Part shown: in pieces, positions 1-13,100 of the stretch | How the letters are laid out: each line of letters opens with the position of its first letter | Position numbering within the stretch: the stretch's first letter is position 1 | Source: Aphelocoma coerulescens | Lineage: Eukaryota > Chordata > Aves > Passeriformes > Corvidae | DNA length: 64,000 nucleotides | Assembly: GCF_041296385.1 (NCBI RefSeq) | Contig: NC_091013.1 | Location: 70,215,563 to 70,279,562, forward strand | Reading direction: 5' to 3' | The notes under the pieces: generated by a model | Told to the model about the DNA's origin: nothing | What the model saw: the letters and a program-made list of their open reading frames with translations, nothing else | The model's database searches: none | Translations under genes and position numbers: made by a program

Positions 1-881
1 TGTTCTACATGTTGAAAAAACAGTAACAAGCATAAGGAAATCATGGAAGACTTCTGTGAGGTGGACCATTAAAAATACATTTTAAGAAAACCAAGTTCAA
101 GCTCCAAAAGCTTGGAACAAGAAAGCAATCGGTAGCATGGAACTGAGAGGTGTACCCTAGAAAGCAAATAACTTCAGGAAGGGTTTAGAGATGACTGTGA
201 AGAAGGGAAGGGGGCTTATTCTATTATGGGTAATGCTAGAAGAAAAGTGTTTTACATCTACACAAGGAAGGACCAACAAGCTTTTAAACCAGGCACAGCT
301 AACAGGCTCCAGCACATGGCTGTAAGTATGTTTATACTGGGCTCCCTAAGTGCTTGTCTTAGGAAAGAAGAATCTTTGGAAGTCAGCAAAGGCCCCTGAA
401 ATCCAGAATTTTTAACTTTCTCCTAGAAATATTGTGCAAGGCTCTGTTCTTTGACATGAATTGCCGTGCTCTAGCCATGGCCATACTATTTGGCTGTTTT
501 AACTGCAGGGAGGCATAGCCACATCCAATCTCCCTCTTGGGCAAGGTCTCCGTTGTGTGAGGTAGCTAAACCCTGAATGCCTGAACCACATCAGGAATTG
601 CTCCAGCCTTTTAACTGCAGGCATCTGGGGCCATGTCTTTGCATTTTGTTTTTTGCTCAGTGACTCAGAAGTCACCGTGGTGAGTTCTGTGCAGAGCGCT
701 GTGTATAGAGAGTTCTGTACAGCAATCTACCCTCCTGAAAAGGCTGTACCCATAATGCAAACACCTGTCACAGTTTTTTCCTTGAGAAGCCAGTCAGACA
801 CTATGGAACAGGGTTCTCCTAAGCCTTTGATTACATATCTTGTGGCATGCCCTGCAGTCCATGGCTCCCATGCTGACTGTA
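1..881. other. Gene-free stretch, no recognised element
   Basis: No exon, repeat or RNA gene recognised. Short open frames here lack family resemblance and the sequence leads directly into a solo LTR. Confidence 0.5.
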
Positions 882-1518
882 TGTCTTGGGGTGACTTTAT
901 GATGTGTATCCCATATCGCTGCCTATGCCCAGAAATTAATTCTTGTGCCTTTCTATGCCTTTAAACTGAGCCTGAGAGGGGGAAGGAAAAACTGAGCAAA
1001 ACTTTTTCAGGGCAGTTTGCAGCTTGTTCAAGGTCACACAGAGATAGCAGGTTTTTTCCCCAGCTGCAGCAGGGGAGCGAGGAAACACCCGGCTTGCTGC
1101 TCCCGGGTCAGTTTCTGGCCAGTTGTTCAGCTTCTTTTTCTCCAGAGAGAAACTGAGAGTTGAACTTTTTTTTCCTTCCCTGGAATTTCAGATTTTCTCC
1201 CTTTTCTGCTGGACTGCTTCAATATCAGAACACATCAGGAGGACTTTCCACCGGGCACAGAGGGCCTGGCCCTGGGCCAAGCCCCAGCTCCGAGGAGACC
1301 GAAGGGAGGACTCGAACACTTTCCCATGTTTTTCCTCCACAGTGAAAGATTTTATTATTTAGCATTATTTTCCTTTCCCATGTGTTTGTTAAATAAATAG
1401 TTTTTATCTCTTTCACTTTCCTTCAAGGAAAATTTATTTTTCCCGAACCTGGTGGGGGAGGAGTGGTGACCTGCCTTCTCCCAGAGGATATATTTCTAAA
1501 TTTGGCCAAACTAGAACA
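882..1518 (+). mobile_element. Solo LTR, ERVL-type, with perfect 5-bp target duplication
   Basis: 637 bp starting TGTCTTGGGG and ending AGAACA, flanked by CTGTA at 877-881 and 1519-1523. The 5-bp duplication is typical of ERVL-class insertions. An AATAAA signal sits at 1392-1397, followed by a U5-like region with CCCGAACCTGGTGGGGGAGG. The layout resembles LTRs I associate with passerine ERVL families. There is no adjoining internal region. Confidence 0.9.
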
Positions 1519-1523
1519 CTGTA

Positions 1524-4500
1524 TCAATCAATGAACCACTTGCAGCATCCCCACTCCCACTCTCCATGCCCATGCAGGGGGCGTTCTACAATGAAAGCCA
1601 GAGTGTGCTGAGACTCTTCACCCCAAACTCTCGTAGGATACAAAATTTAGAAGGTTTAGCCCACACAGGCAAAGTTTACCTCAAAGCATCCTAATTTCAG
1701 AGGGCTTTATTGAGAAACGTGGGGCTTTCCCCATTTTTGCTATCTACTAAGTCTAAGAAAAAATGTCACATTGCAATTTCTGAGATAGAGAATTAATGCA
1801 CAACATGACATGCTACATATTCCTCATCAGGGCAGAAATCTCTCTGCATTTCTGTATCATGCAGGAAGAAGTACTTTCTGGAACCTAGAATTCATTCAAT
1901 CAATCTTTCACAGATCTTATTTCCAGTCCTCAAATAAGTATTAAATTCTATCCACCTTTTTGTACTTGCATCTTCATAGCTAATGGAATCCTGAGACATC
2001 ATCTAATCAATATTCACTTATTTAATATATTCACAGGAGTAGAGTGCCATAAAAAATGGAAGATTTTTGCTTTTATCCATTTAATATAATTTACTATCTG
2101 TGTATAATGTATGTTATTAAAGCACTATAATCTTAAATCTGATTATTCAGCAGGCCAATGAAAGGCATATCTACATTCAGGAGCTACATCTCTGACAATT
2201 TCAATTTTTCAGCTGTTTTCATTGCAATGTGAGTGCTGTTCAGATGAAGATTGGATAAAAAGGCTCTTTCACCTTATCTTATTTCCATCTAGAAAATATT
2301 TTAACAAGTTTTTCTTTAAAAATACTATCTCATATTTGAGAATGATTATATCACACTTCAGCTGAAAAAGTAAAACTTTGGAAAACAACATTTGATAAAC
2401 AGCTGGATATCATCCTTTACATGGCTAAATAAATAATTCTGGCATAGAATTTTAGCAAATGTTAGCATATCTGTCACCTTTCATTTATCCTATAATCACC
2501 AGTCACACTATCAGCCAATTTTATGGCCCACTAATCCTTCAGCATAAAATGAAATTGTAGTATCCATTATTAGGCATCTGATAATATGAATGGGTTTATG
2601 GGAATTACTGTCAAAATATCTGTTAGAATTGATAGTAATGGGTAAAATTTTCTGCCTTTCTGATGTTCCACACCTTCTTTGAAATCAGAGAAAATCCTCT
2701 ATATAATTTTAGGACCCAGAATTTACTTGTATTCTGTTTATGCATGGTGCTACTGTTGTGACTTTTCCAAACCCTGACAATCACTAAAATCACCAGAACG
2801 CTAAGTCACTAATGTATTCCAGATTAGTGAGGTTTATTGAAAACAAAATATTGTTGTATAAAAACCCATCAGATTTCCTCCTTTTATGCCAAATATGACA
2901 TGAGGCAGTCTTAATATCCTATTTATTCTATAGATAAGGTTTCACATTCATCTCAACTCTTTAATTAACAGGAGTTTGAAAATTCACTAGTAAGTTTAGT
3001 TTCTTAGCTCATTACAGAGGCTTTTGGATAAAACTTAACACAAGCACAATCCACTGGAATACAACGATGCAGCCATTGTTATTTGCTAATGTATTAAAAT
3101 AGAATGCTACATCTGTGCATAACTCCAGTTTGTAGCACAGGTCAAAACATGTTTTTTGAGCCATTTGAGTCCCAAGCTCAGCATCTCTGTTACTTTATTC
3201 AAATCTTTTTAGCTTCTAGCATCAACAGTGCTAAGAAGCATTATTGCTTATGCTTTGTAAGTGTACTACACATTCATAGTAATGTTTTATATGACATTCT
3301 CAACAATATATCTGAAGTTAATAGGCGTTTCCTGACTGACAGAAATGGTCTTTGAGTTCAGCTCTTAACCAATAAAAAAATTCTTGCAACCATCATTCTG
3401 AAATTTCTGATGTCTTCCCTCACTTTTTATCAATAGAAACAAGTCCCAGATCAATAAAAAATGCCAGGAACATTCTAGTCAGTTCCTTATAATTTTTCAG
3501 TCACTGCTGTAACATACAAATACACCACCGAGAACAGTTTTACCAGCCAAGAATGTTGCATACTTGAACTGCATTTCAATTGTGTTTTAGGTTACAAATA
3601 TATTAATAATTTATTGAATTAATATCCAATTTATGGTAAATTGGGTGCCTTGTAGAATAAGGGCAGAAGTGCACAGCCAGAGGAAGCAAAGGGTCAACAC
3701 AATCACAAACTAGGCAGTGTTAATAATGAAAAATAAAAAACTACATGTTAGAGAAATAACAGGATCCTTAACTTAATTTCATATTCTAATGTTGCAGAAT
3801 TTTCCCTTCCTGACACCTTTGAATTTAAACAATGTATATGAAGGAAATGCAAAGTATTTGCAAGATGTGTGATGACACATCCCTAAAGACTTTTATTATT
3901 TTACCAAATAATTTTCTTACCAGATTGTTTTATTTGTGAATTCCTGGCTTTGACAGATGTGTACAGCAGACTTCTGGGTGATTTGGAGCCATGGTTCCAC
4001 CGAATTTAATGAGCTCTGCTCATGTACCCAGAGGGTTTGCCCTCCTGCTTTAAGTGGGGTTGGCATATAAATGAGCAGCCACTTCTTAAAGACCTTTGGG
4101 TGCTGAACAAAAAAATTCTGCTTTTGAAAATCTGTAAGCAACTGTGGTACTGACAGAGAAGTTTATTTACTGGTGAGGAGGTGAAAAAAGAGCACAGTGG
4201 AGGACAGCAACGTAAGAGTGAAAAAAAATTACAGGCCTTTAAAGGAAAGATTTAAAACTTTAAAAAGACCAGGACAGATCCAGAAGGAGATAACTCCTGT
4301 TCTTGGCTAACTTAGCTGGACTGGGACAACTTTGGAGGTTTTCCAAGGTGCAGTTGACTCAAAATAAAACTGGGATGCTTAGGACTAAATTGCCTCTCTT
4401 AAATATTAGTCACAGTGGTCTGGTAACAAACACTGGTTCCCGCTGACCTCACCCCTTGACCAATAGCAAGGTCAGTATAATTTTTTATTGCTTACAAACA

Positions 4501-4693
4501 TCATCAGATCAAGAACAAAAGTCCAGTTCTACTCAAATCTGACATGAAAAGCCTGTTCCTTTCATGTAGGTAAGCCTTCTCTAACTGTCCAAACAAAACT
4601 ACTGCCAAGAGTACATGCTGGTGACACCTCAAAGAGCAGTAATCAGAGAAAAGTCCTGGCAAAAACAAATGGAATGAGTGAAAAGAATGAGGA
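1524..4693. other. AT-rich unique DNA
   Basis: No gene or repeat recognised. It is AT-rich with scattered short open frames that do not resemble known proteins. Confidence 0.5.
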
Positions 4694-4835
4694 AGGGAGG
4701 GGAGGGGAGGGGAGGGGAGGGGAGGGGAGGGGAGGGGAGGGGAGGGGAGGGGAGGGGAGGGGAGGGGAGGGGAGGGGAGGGGAGGGGAGGGGAGGGGAGG
4801 GGAGGGGAGGGGAGGGGAGGGGAGGGGAGGGGAGG
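4694..4835 (+). repeat. (GGGGA)n pentanucleotide microsatellite
   Basis: About 140 bp of near-perfect GGGGA repeats, roughly 28 copies, with imperfect edges (GGAAGG). The plus strand is pure purine and carries dozens of G4 runs, so G-quadruplex and triplex/H-DNA formation are both plausible. Open frames in both strands here are by-products of the repeat. Confidence 0.99.
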
Positions 4836-7800
4836 AAGGACATGGACTAAACCCCCATTTTAGATGAGTGAGAACTACTCATCTAAGCAAGTATTTGCAG
4901 AATCAGTGTGATCAGGAGCTAAAGTTTTATTTCTAACTTCTTCAAGTACAAATGGATCACCTGAATTTACTAAATCAGAAAACCTTCACATGCATATATG
5001 CAGTTCTGGGATCTTAACTGGGTATCTTTTGGGGTTGTTTTTCATGATAACAAATAATTAATTGAACAAATGGTGAAATTAAAATATAATCTGGCTTATG
5101 TATGTTTGTTTATTTTTCTAAGTAAGGCCAGGATTTTAAAATTTTATATAGACATTATATCTGCTAGGACAGTTTATTTTTTTTTATTCATATACTGTGT
5201 TTGCTCTGCTTTTTCATTCAGTTAGTTTTGAAGAGGTTTGATGCAAATAGGCTGCCTCAGGAGACAGTCTTCCAGAACTTTTTTTTTGCTTTTATTTCTA
5301 AAAAATATATTTCCTTACTCACTCATGAAAGGGAATAATTAACTTTGTGTACTGTTGCTGACCTGCAAGTGCCTGCAAGCCTTAGTGAAAACAAAAAAAG
5401 GACCTACATTGCCCAAGGTGCTGTACAAATACAAACTGAAATGATGAAATTTGCCTGGCAGATTTCATGCATTAATTAACGAGAAGATTCATATATATTC
5501 ATTCACACTGTTTTTCCTCCATGGAAGATGAAACACCTCACAGGAAGGCAAAAAAAATCTCTATTTGGAAAGGAAAGAAACTTAAGTGGATAGTCAATGA
5601 ACCTGAGCAATTTTACGCGGCAAGTCAGTGGTGAAACTGTGACTAGAGCCAAAGCTATACTGAGCTATGTGTGATCCTCCATTTCTTTTAGCTCATGAGA
5701 TGCATCAGGTCCAAGGGCTTTGTCTTTTATGGCAGTATTCCCCACGTCCCCAGATTCTTCTCTTCCATATCCACCTCAGTGAGCTGAATCCTTTCTTATA
5801 CTGTGCTGAACGTTCTAGAGCTTGGCTGGGCAGTGGCTCCTGCCCAGCAGGGAGGCTTGGACACCACTGGCATCTCCCCTGGAGCAGTCCCACACTCCCC
5901 CGCAGTGCTGTGACTCCCAGGGGCCCACAGCCAGTCTTCTGGATCTCAGCATAAACCAGGCCCACAAAAGGGAGTTCTGAGTTGGTTTCCTTGGTGTAGA
6001 ACCAGCTGCAGGGGAAGGATGAGCATCAGCAGGGACCCATCAGCCAGGGAGGGTTCACTCCCACCTGAGCCCCTTGAGAGAGGCCCCTCAAGGTGCCTCA
6101 GGTGTAGGTTCCTCAGGTCAGCGGCCAGCCAGCTCCACACTGCCCTGCCCATGGCTTCCTCAGACTTCTCAAGGACAAAGGATACAGTTGTGGATTTTTA
6201 TGCCAGTCCGACATCAGGCTGCCTTTGCTGCATGGGTTCTTAATTCTGCATGCCTGGCTTTGGCTGTCAAGGTGGCATGAAGGGCCTTTAGGCAACTGTG
6301 AGAGTGGCCCTCCCAGTATTTTGACTGTTTAAATAAAATCTTCCTCTGCCACATTAGTTCCAGCCAGTGAAGCTGCTTACTGCACAACTTTGATGGATGC
6401 TTCATTGTGTGAAAGGAAGAACAAATCCCTGACCCCATGAAGTGTAAAGCCCTGATGTAACACATGACAATGAGTTGTGGGTTGGAGAGGTCTGCCAGAG
6501 TTGGGTATCTGCCCCTCAAGTACCTTCACATTTGCTTCCTCCTTCTTTCCAGAAGAGTCTGGCTGGGAAGCTTGCATGCTTGCAGATTCATTGACCTACC
6601 TCTGCTCCCAAGTTCACGTTTCTCCTTTCCCAGAGTTTTCCAAACCCTCTGCAGTGCGATTTGGGGACACAGACCTTCTGCCCCACGTGCTGCAATATGG
6701 CCAGGAGTTTCTGCAGCATTATCAACACTGGGGAATCTTATACGTGTCCTTGCATTATTTTTCTTCCCGTAAACATACTTATTTTACTTTCTTGTATCCC
6801 TCTATTTGTATTCCCCACTAATTCTTTTTCCAGGAGGAAATCTGTTTATAATATGATCTGTCAGATGTCATTAGGTATTATCAGGAAACTATGTTGCTAT
6901 GTTTTAAGAGCACGCATATTTCAGGGCACACAGATCCATAATGTTTGCATATTTAATACATATTTGCATTTATGAATCTCCATGCCTTTTGGAGCTTTGC
7001 CAGTTGAGGAACTGCCTGACTGTGGAGAGAAAGTAGGCAACCAGAAAGAAAATGGTTCAGTGTCTCATTTGGTATAATAAAGATCAATGTTAGCTGTTGT
7101 TTCTAAAACTATGACATCAATACTAGCACAACTGGAACTCATCTGCCATTGTGCTTAAAATAGCTAAATGCTCATTGCATATCAAGTGGTATTTAGTTGA
7201 ACTTAACAATAAAATAATATTAGTAAGCACTGTGACTTGTTGCAATAATATCGATACCTGTTGTTCCTTGGCAAAGCAGAATTACTTGAATTACACATTA
7301 AAAAAAATCTCAAAACTCATTTGGGAGTCAGTAGTGTAAAATATGGAATGGGTCTTTATAGGTTAACCCAATGTGTAAAAGACTGTTTACACTTTTGCTA
7401 CTAAAATCAGTTGTTATTTTGTTTTTGACCACAGAAATCAATTTTTCAGTTAGACACGTTTCTTTATGTAATATAAATCCCTGTGTCTATGTATGTGCTC
7501 ACATGTGCAAAAAAGGTGCATATGCAAAGAAAAGGAGCCTTGTACAGAGGCAGGAGATGTCTCATGCTTTCTGTATTTTCTCTTTGACCTTAGGGATAAA
7601 AGTTGATGTGGTTCAGTTTCTTTCCTTATCTGTAAAATAGTGATTTAAATACGTGCCTGTCTTACAGAAACATTGTTTAGGGTAAGTTATTTCCTCTGGC
7701 AGTACACTCACTGCCTGACACATACTGATGGATAGTTGTTTTGTGCACTACCCCTAAGAGAACGCTATCCATATGAAACCTAGTCAGTTAAGAGTGTTCT

Positions 7801-9099
7801 TTCACAGCAGGGATTCACTGACCTCCACTGCACTAGGTGTGAGTGATGCCCTTGAAAGGGGTAATTTCACTCCTGTGCTGGGTCTTACATGCATGATCAG
7901 GTCTGGAAAGTGACCTTACTTTAAACCTAACCTGGCCAAACTCAAGAACAGAAAAACACTTTTGTGTAGATCTCTTTCCCAGTCTTGCATTAATGCTGGC
8001 AGAAGGGAGTAGACAGAAACTTGCAGACTGGGACAGAAGGGAAAGCAAGAGTGCTCACGTTTTTGCAATAATATGTGGATTTAGTCTGTCTTAAGCTGAC
8101 TGTGAAACTTCACCTTAAGGCAAGTATGTTATGGCAGTTTATGTACTGCAAATATCTCGTCAGTTGAAGGAAGACTTGCTGATCACTTTTCTTACACTTG
8201 CAATTACATTGCTGTTTTCTGCTGGATCCTTTCCCTCTCTGTGCTGCTGTATAAAACACACATGCAGGCACTACCAGTGCAGATGACTGCACAGAACAGC
8301 CATCCACAGCAGATTCACCGTATTCAGAAGTACAAAATGCATATTGCATTTCAGGTTGGCTGTGAGAGTGCAGAAGAAAAGACCATTTTTCTTTTCATGT
8401 CCAGTTTAAACAGATGGTGATAATTTAAATACAACAGTAAATCATGATTTATGTCTGGATTAAGAAAGCGTATGACAGATTTTTTTAAGAAATAAGATAC
8501 TGTGTTAGCATGTCTGGGCTGTACCAAGCATGTTTATTTAGTGTTTATATTGTAGTTTTACAGGAAAGCTTGCCAGGCTGGGGCCCTGTGGGATAGATCA
8601 TAAATAACCCCAAAGGGTTTGCAAGCTCAAGAATGTGCAGCAAAACAGACAAGCAAGCATTCAAGGGCTGGTGAAAATGTGTGCAAGGTAACAAAGACAG
8701 TTAGGCAGGCACAACTCTCATCCAGTCAGAAACAGTAAAAAAAGGCACTAGCAGTGCCTTCGTTACGAATGAACTGCACAGGGATTCACCTATGGTCACA
8801 TCAGAACTTCACCAGATCTATGAGCACCAGGTGGCCAGTGTGGAGGTTTTGATGGAGTTTAATGTGTCATCATGCCTGGGAACACCGTTGGTAAGCTGGA
8901 GCAGTCAACCTCCATTTACATAAATCCCCCATGTTGTGAAATTGCTCTTATGGTGCAGGTAGAAGAGAGTGGAAAGCTGACAACATGTCTGTGTTCTAAG
9001 ATTGGGGTTTTTATTAAGATCTTGAAGTTTATATATTTCATCTGGTTTCTGTTTTATTTTTTATTTAAACATTACATAATACTTCAATAAGTATGCATA
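4836..9099. other. Gene-free stretch
   Basis: No coding gene recognised. It contains the GC-richer patch listed separately at 5640-6350, and a CTCF-like motif (CACCAGGTGGCC) near 8825-8836 that is too short to claim on its own. Confidence 0.45.
5640..6350. other. GC-richer patch of unknown nature
   Basis: Visibly richer in G and C than the flanks, with overlapping open frames on both strands (5667-5954, 5705-5965, 6019-6243 and others) and an AATAAA at about 6331-6336 on the plus strand. It could be an old LTR, a non-coding RNA exon or simply a compositional patch. None of the open frames resembles a known protein and no target duplication was found. Confidence 0.3.
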
Positions 9100-10150
9100 G
9101 TAAGATTCAACCACACGCTGCTTTTTGCACAGCAAAATCCATGGTTCCAAATTGCATGAAATGTCCTCCCAGAGCCATGGAAGTTGCTGTTTCCAGGACA
9201 GAGTCAAAATTAAGGTGAAAAAACCGGTGCTCTGCTGGTGATTCATAGCCCAAGCTCTGAGAGGGTTCTCCGACAAGTCTTCGTGGTATTGCTGTTTTCA
9301 AAGGCTGAACCGCAACAATTTTAACAAATTGTTCCACTCTGTGGAGAGGGTTGCTATGGAAATGAACAAGGCTAACATCTCTGAGAACCCTACTAAGAGC
9401 ACTATGCGAGGGAGGGAATTTAAGAAAGTAAAGCATGTAGGGGATTAACATCTTGCTCTAAATCTGTTCACTGTTCTTGTGGGCTTCAGAATTTGGCCCA
9501 CTGGATAGAGATTTTTTTGCAGTCCGTTCTGCAGAAATTTAGTGCAAATTGAATTAAACTAGATGAGAGCAAATGCTTTTGAAAGTGATCTCTGGGAGTA
9601 AGCTTGTATAGACATAAACATCTTTATTGAATTATTTTTTGTTAATAATGTCTAGCAGAAAAATGTGATTATAATGGAATGGAAAAGGTTATTGAAGCGT
9701 AACACTTTACATGTTTTTTTGGGATAGTTACGGTTTGCTCAAAACCTGAAGCAACTATGGTGTTCAGAGCATTTGGATGGAAAAATATTGCTATGGCAAC
9801 AAATTACTTTTATATTCACATAAAGCAAAAATAGATCTCTCTCTCCCTTTGTGGGAAGCGCATATTTTAAAGTGCATGAAAGATTAAAGGTGATAGGCGG
9901 AAACAGCTGCATGAATATATTTTCATTTTTCTTCTTTTGGTTTATGCATATTTCTGTATAAATATGAAATGCAGAAATAATTTGCAGCTAGAAGCATTTT
10001 GCAGTGAAAAAGTAGAAACAGTTTAGAAAAGGGAACAAAAGTATAATACAGTCAGAACTTCTAGTTGAAGTGTAGCAGCATCAGACTTTAACTGATTAAA
10101 CAAAATATTCTCAGTGTCGTTTAAAAAGGAAGGAGAGAGTCCTCTCCCTC
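9100..10150. promoter_or_regulatory. Candidate regulatory stretch with two RFX X-box-like sites
   Basis: GTTGCTATGGAAAT at 9350-9363 and ATTGCTATGGCAAC at 9787-9800 each match the 14-bp RFX X-box consensus GTYNCCATGGNRAC at 12 positions. They are about 440 bp apart. The stretch 9100-9450 also has more CpG than its neighbours and a 114-codon open frame on the minus strand. Enhancer function is inference. Confidence 0.35.
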
Positions 10151-13100
10151 CTGCAAGTACCCAGGAAACAGAAATCACTTTGTGTCCATAACTTAAGACA
10201 AGAGACAGTGTTTTTTATTTTTCTTTAGACAGGCACCTTGTCAAGCTCAAGGAATAGACCTGGTGGCAAGATTACTGATTACTTCATTTTAGCTCTGTGG
10301 CTGTGTTTGGGGTTTTTTATTTAGGAGGCATGCAGCTTTTACTTTGGTGTGGTGAAGAGCTTCTGGTGCATCTATATGCCATGGTGTGCACCATCTGCAG
10401 AGGAACTATAATATGTCTGCATTGATATGTCAGGTCTATCCTGACGTTCCCTCTCAATTATTCTGAAACACGTGAGCTGTCTTACACCATCTGTATCTCT
10501 CTTCATAATGCACAGCAGAGCTGCCTACATTTTGTGCTTCTTAGCTGCAAAATAGGGGCCTCCTTGTAAGTGGTGTGTGAATTTTTTGGCTCATTTTCCA
10601 GCTGGTCTCTTCATGTGGAGGGCAGAGAGAGGCACTGAAGGTCAGAAGTGAGGAATATGAGGGAGATAGTGGTTCAGCTACTTACTGACCTCTCATTCTC
10701 AAATCTTCAGTCTAAGCAGAACAAACTGAAGGATGAGACAGTCAAGGGGTAAATCTGGATGATTTGGAAGCACAGTAGTTCCAAACTGAATATTTTAGGA
10801 CAAATGTAGACGTTTATGGTATAGATAGACTTGCAGGCCTAGATTTGAGGGTCGCTTTAAATATGACCCAAAGTAGCAAACAATTCAAAGGGCCTCACAT
10901 CCCTTCTGTTAATGTCCAGTGCAAATGAGTGCCTGTAAAGGATTTCAAGTGACCACTACACTGAAGTTCATATTGGCCCTGCTATGAAAGTTTCAGAGAT
11001 GACATTTTAGGGTGAGGAAGGGAAGGCTCAAGATGTAGAAAAGGAAATGGAAGAATCTGTTGGTTATTCTGAATCTCTGCAACACCTCATAAGCTGTTTC
11101 TGTAGTGCTTAATAAGAGGGTTCTACAGGGCAATTTGAGGCCAGCTGTCTCACATCCACATTACTTGTTCTTTATCTAGTACACTGACTTCTCAAGTGAT
11201 GCTTTTAAGGCCCAAAGACGTAATTGCTAATATGCGAGTCTTCCTTTTCAGCTTGGATTGCCTGAAATAATGTGATACCTGTGTTGCAGCTTTCTGCAGT
11301 ACTGTGTGCATGATATGAAACAAGCTGCATAGCAGACCACGAGGTGTGTCAGGACAGTTTGAGGAGCTGAAACTGGATTGTCGTAAGCCACTCCTGGTAC
11401 ACCTCTACTGCCTGCTGCAGACAGTCCCTGGAGTGAGCTCTCCCCTAAGCTGTCCCAGTCTGTCTTTGAGAGCTCCTGTGTCACCCAGACCAAGCTCTAA
11501 GAGTCAAGTAACAGAAGTGAGAAGAGATGCAGTCTTTAGCTTGGTCTCTGGCTCACTTCAGAACTGTTCTGGCACAATTTTGAGTATGCTTGCAATCATG
11601 CCCAAATCCTGGCTGTTCACCAGGAGTAGGCATGGACAAGGAACTGTCTCAGTGGAAATACGGGTCCAGCCATCCAGTATAGATGGGTAAGAGGGTTTTG
11701 CATGGCTGCTCTGTCACTGTTGGCTATCATGTGTTGGCTATCTGTTGGCTTCAGTGCCAGCATAGGCTCAAGCACATTTGCTTTACTGCTCTTGGCTGCA
11801 GAAGTAATGCATCTAGATGTGGTATCACAGTACTATGGTTAGAATAGCCCAAATAGAGAGTTGTATACTATTTAAAAAAAAGAAATCTCTGTGGCTAGTT
11901 TATCATGGGTTTGGAGAGAAAATTAGTTTGAATGGGTTCTAAATTGACACCGAGTCTGGACAGAATTTCAGTAGTTATGTTTTCTGGCAACACTATCAGA
12001 AAATATGTGTTGGACTCAATCCACAGTTGCACTGCTTTGAGTACATGAACTACATATTTTAAAATTTGGGTGTACCCATACAATCCAACATTATGCCTGT
12101 GAATACTGTGTTGACATACCCTCAATTACACTGCTGCAAGCTTCTCTGCACCAAAGGAGCAGAAGTGGGCTAGACATATTTTTATACATGCAACCCAGAA
12201 AGAGATGGCAGAGACATCATGTTATCCTTCCTTAGTATGGTCATCAGAACTGTAAAACTCTTGGCTTCTGCATATTACCCCTATTTTATTTTTGTGTGTG
12301 TATGTTTGTGCAGCTGAATTTCTGCTCTCTGTACCCTGGGTTTTGTTGTGGTCATAGATGCCAAATGCAAATTTGGTTATCCCTCTTGAATAAATGGCAG
12401 AGGTCTTGCATACTTCACTAAGTCTCATAGCCTCTTTCCGATGAGGAATTGCATACATTTCTTTTCAAATTTTGTGTCTCTTTTCTTCCTAAGAAGAAAG
12501 ATGGCAGAAATCATGCAGTGGGACAGGGAGTGCACACATAAAACTTAAAACATGTCTGAAGTAATTTGTCCTGTTTTGCAAGGAGAAGTGAGTCAGAATG
12601 TGGTACAAATCTATCCTAATCTACTCTTAGTTGTTTATTCACTTGTTCCCGTCCTCTTATTCTCTCACCATCCTTACTGTGTCATTTTCTGGAGTTATTC
12701 ATCTTCTGCTTGGCACTGAGCTTTACTTAAGAATGAATAGAGTTGGATGTGGCTGTTTTACCTCTTCTGTCCATATGCACTCCAAATGAAGATGAGACTA
12801 GAGTATTTTAGTAAACTGGAGCATGGTTGCACAGTGACTTTCTCACTGCTGGGATCTCTGCCAATGAGAAGTCAAAGACAGGAAGTATTCAAAGGTGGTG
12901 ATTTTTCCTCTCGTGTCAATGAAAGTCCAGTGACTGATTATTGCAGACCTTGCCATATATTACCTCTAACATAACATTAATAATACACCTGTGTGTGATA
13001 AGTCTTCCTCTTCAGTAGGCATAAATCAGTATGGTGGAAAACAAGGAAATTCTGGAAAAAGACTGTCTTCCACAGTAATTTTTTCCTCTATTGTTGGTGT

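Noticed and set aside
4643..4863. Open frames of Pro-Leu-Ser or Gly-Arg-Glu repeats on both strands
   Set aside because: They are translations of the GGGGA microsatellite.
8825..8838. CTCF-like motif CACCAGGTGGCC
   Set aside because: Only the core matches; motifs of this quality are common by chance.
9107..9451. 114-codon open frame on the minus strand in the CpG-richer stretch
   Set aside because: No recognisable domain and a non-ATG-independent start; possible conserved element but not supported as a gene.
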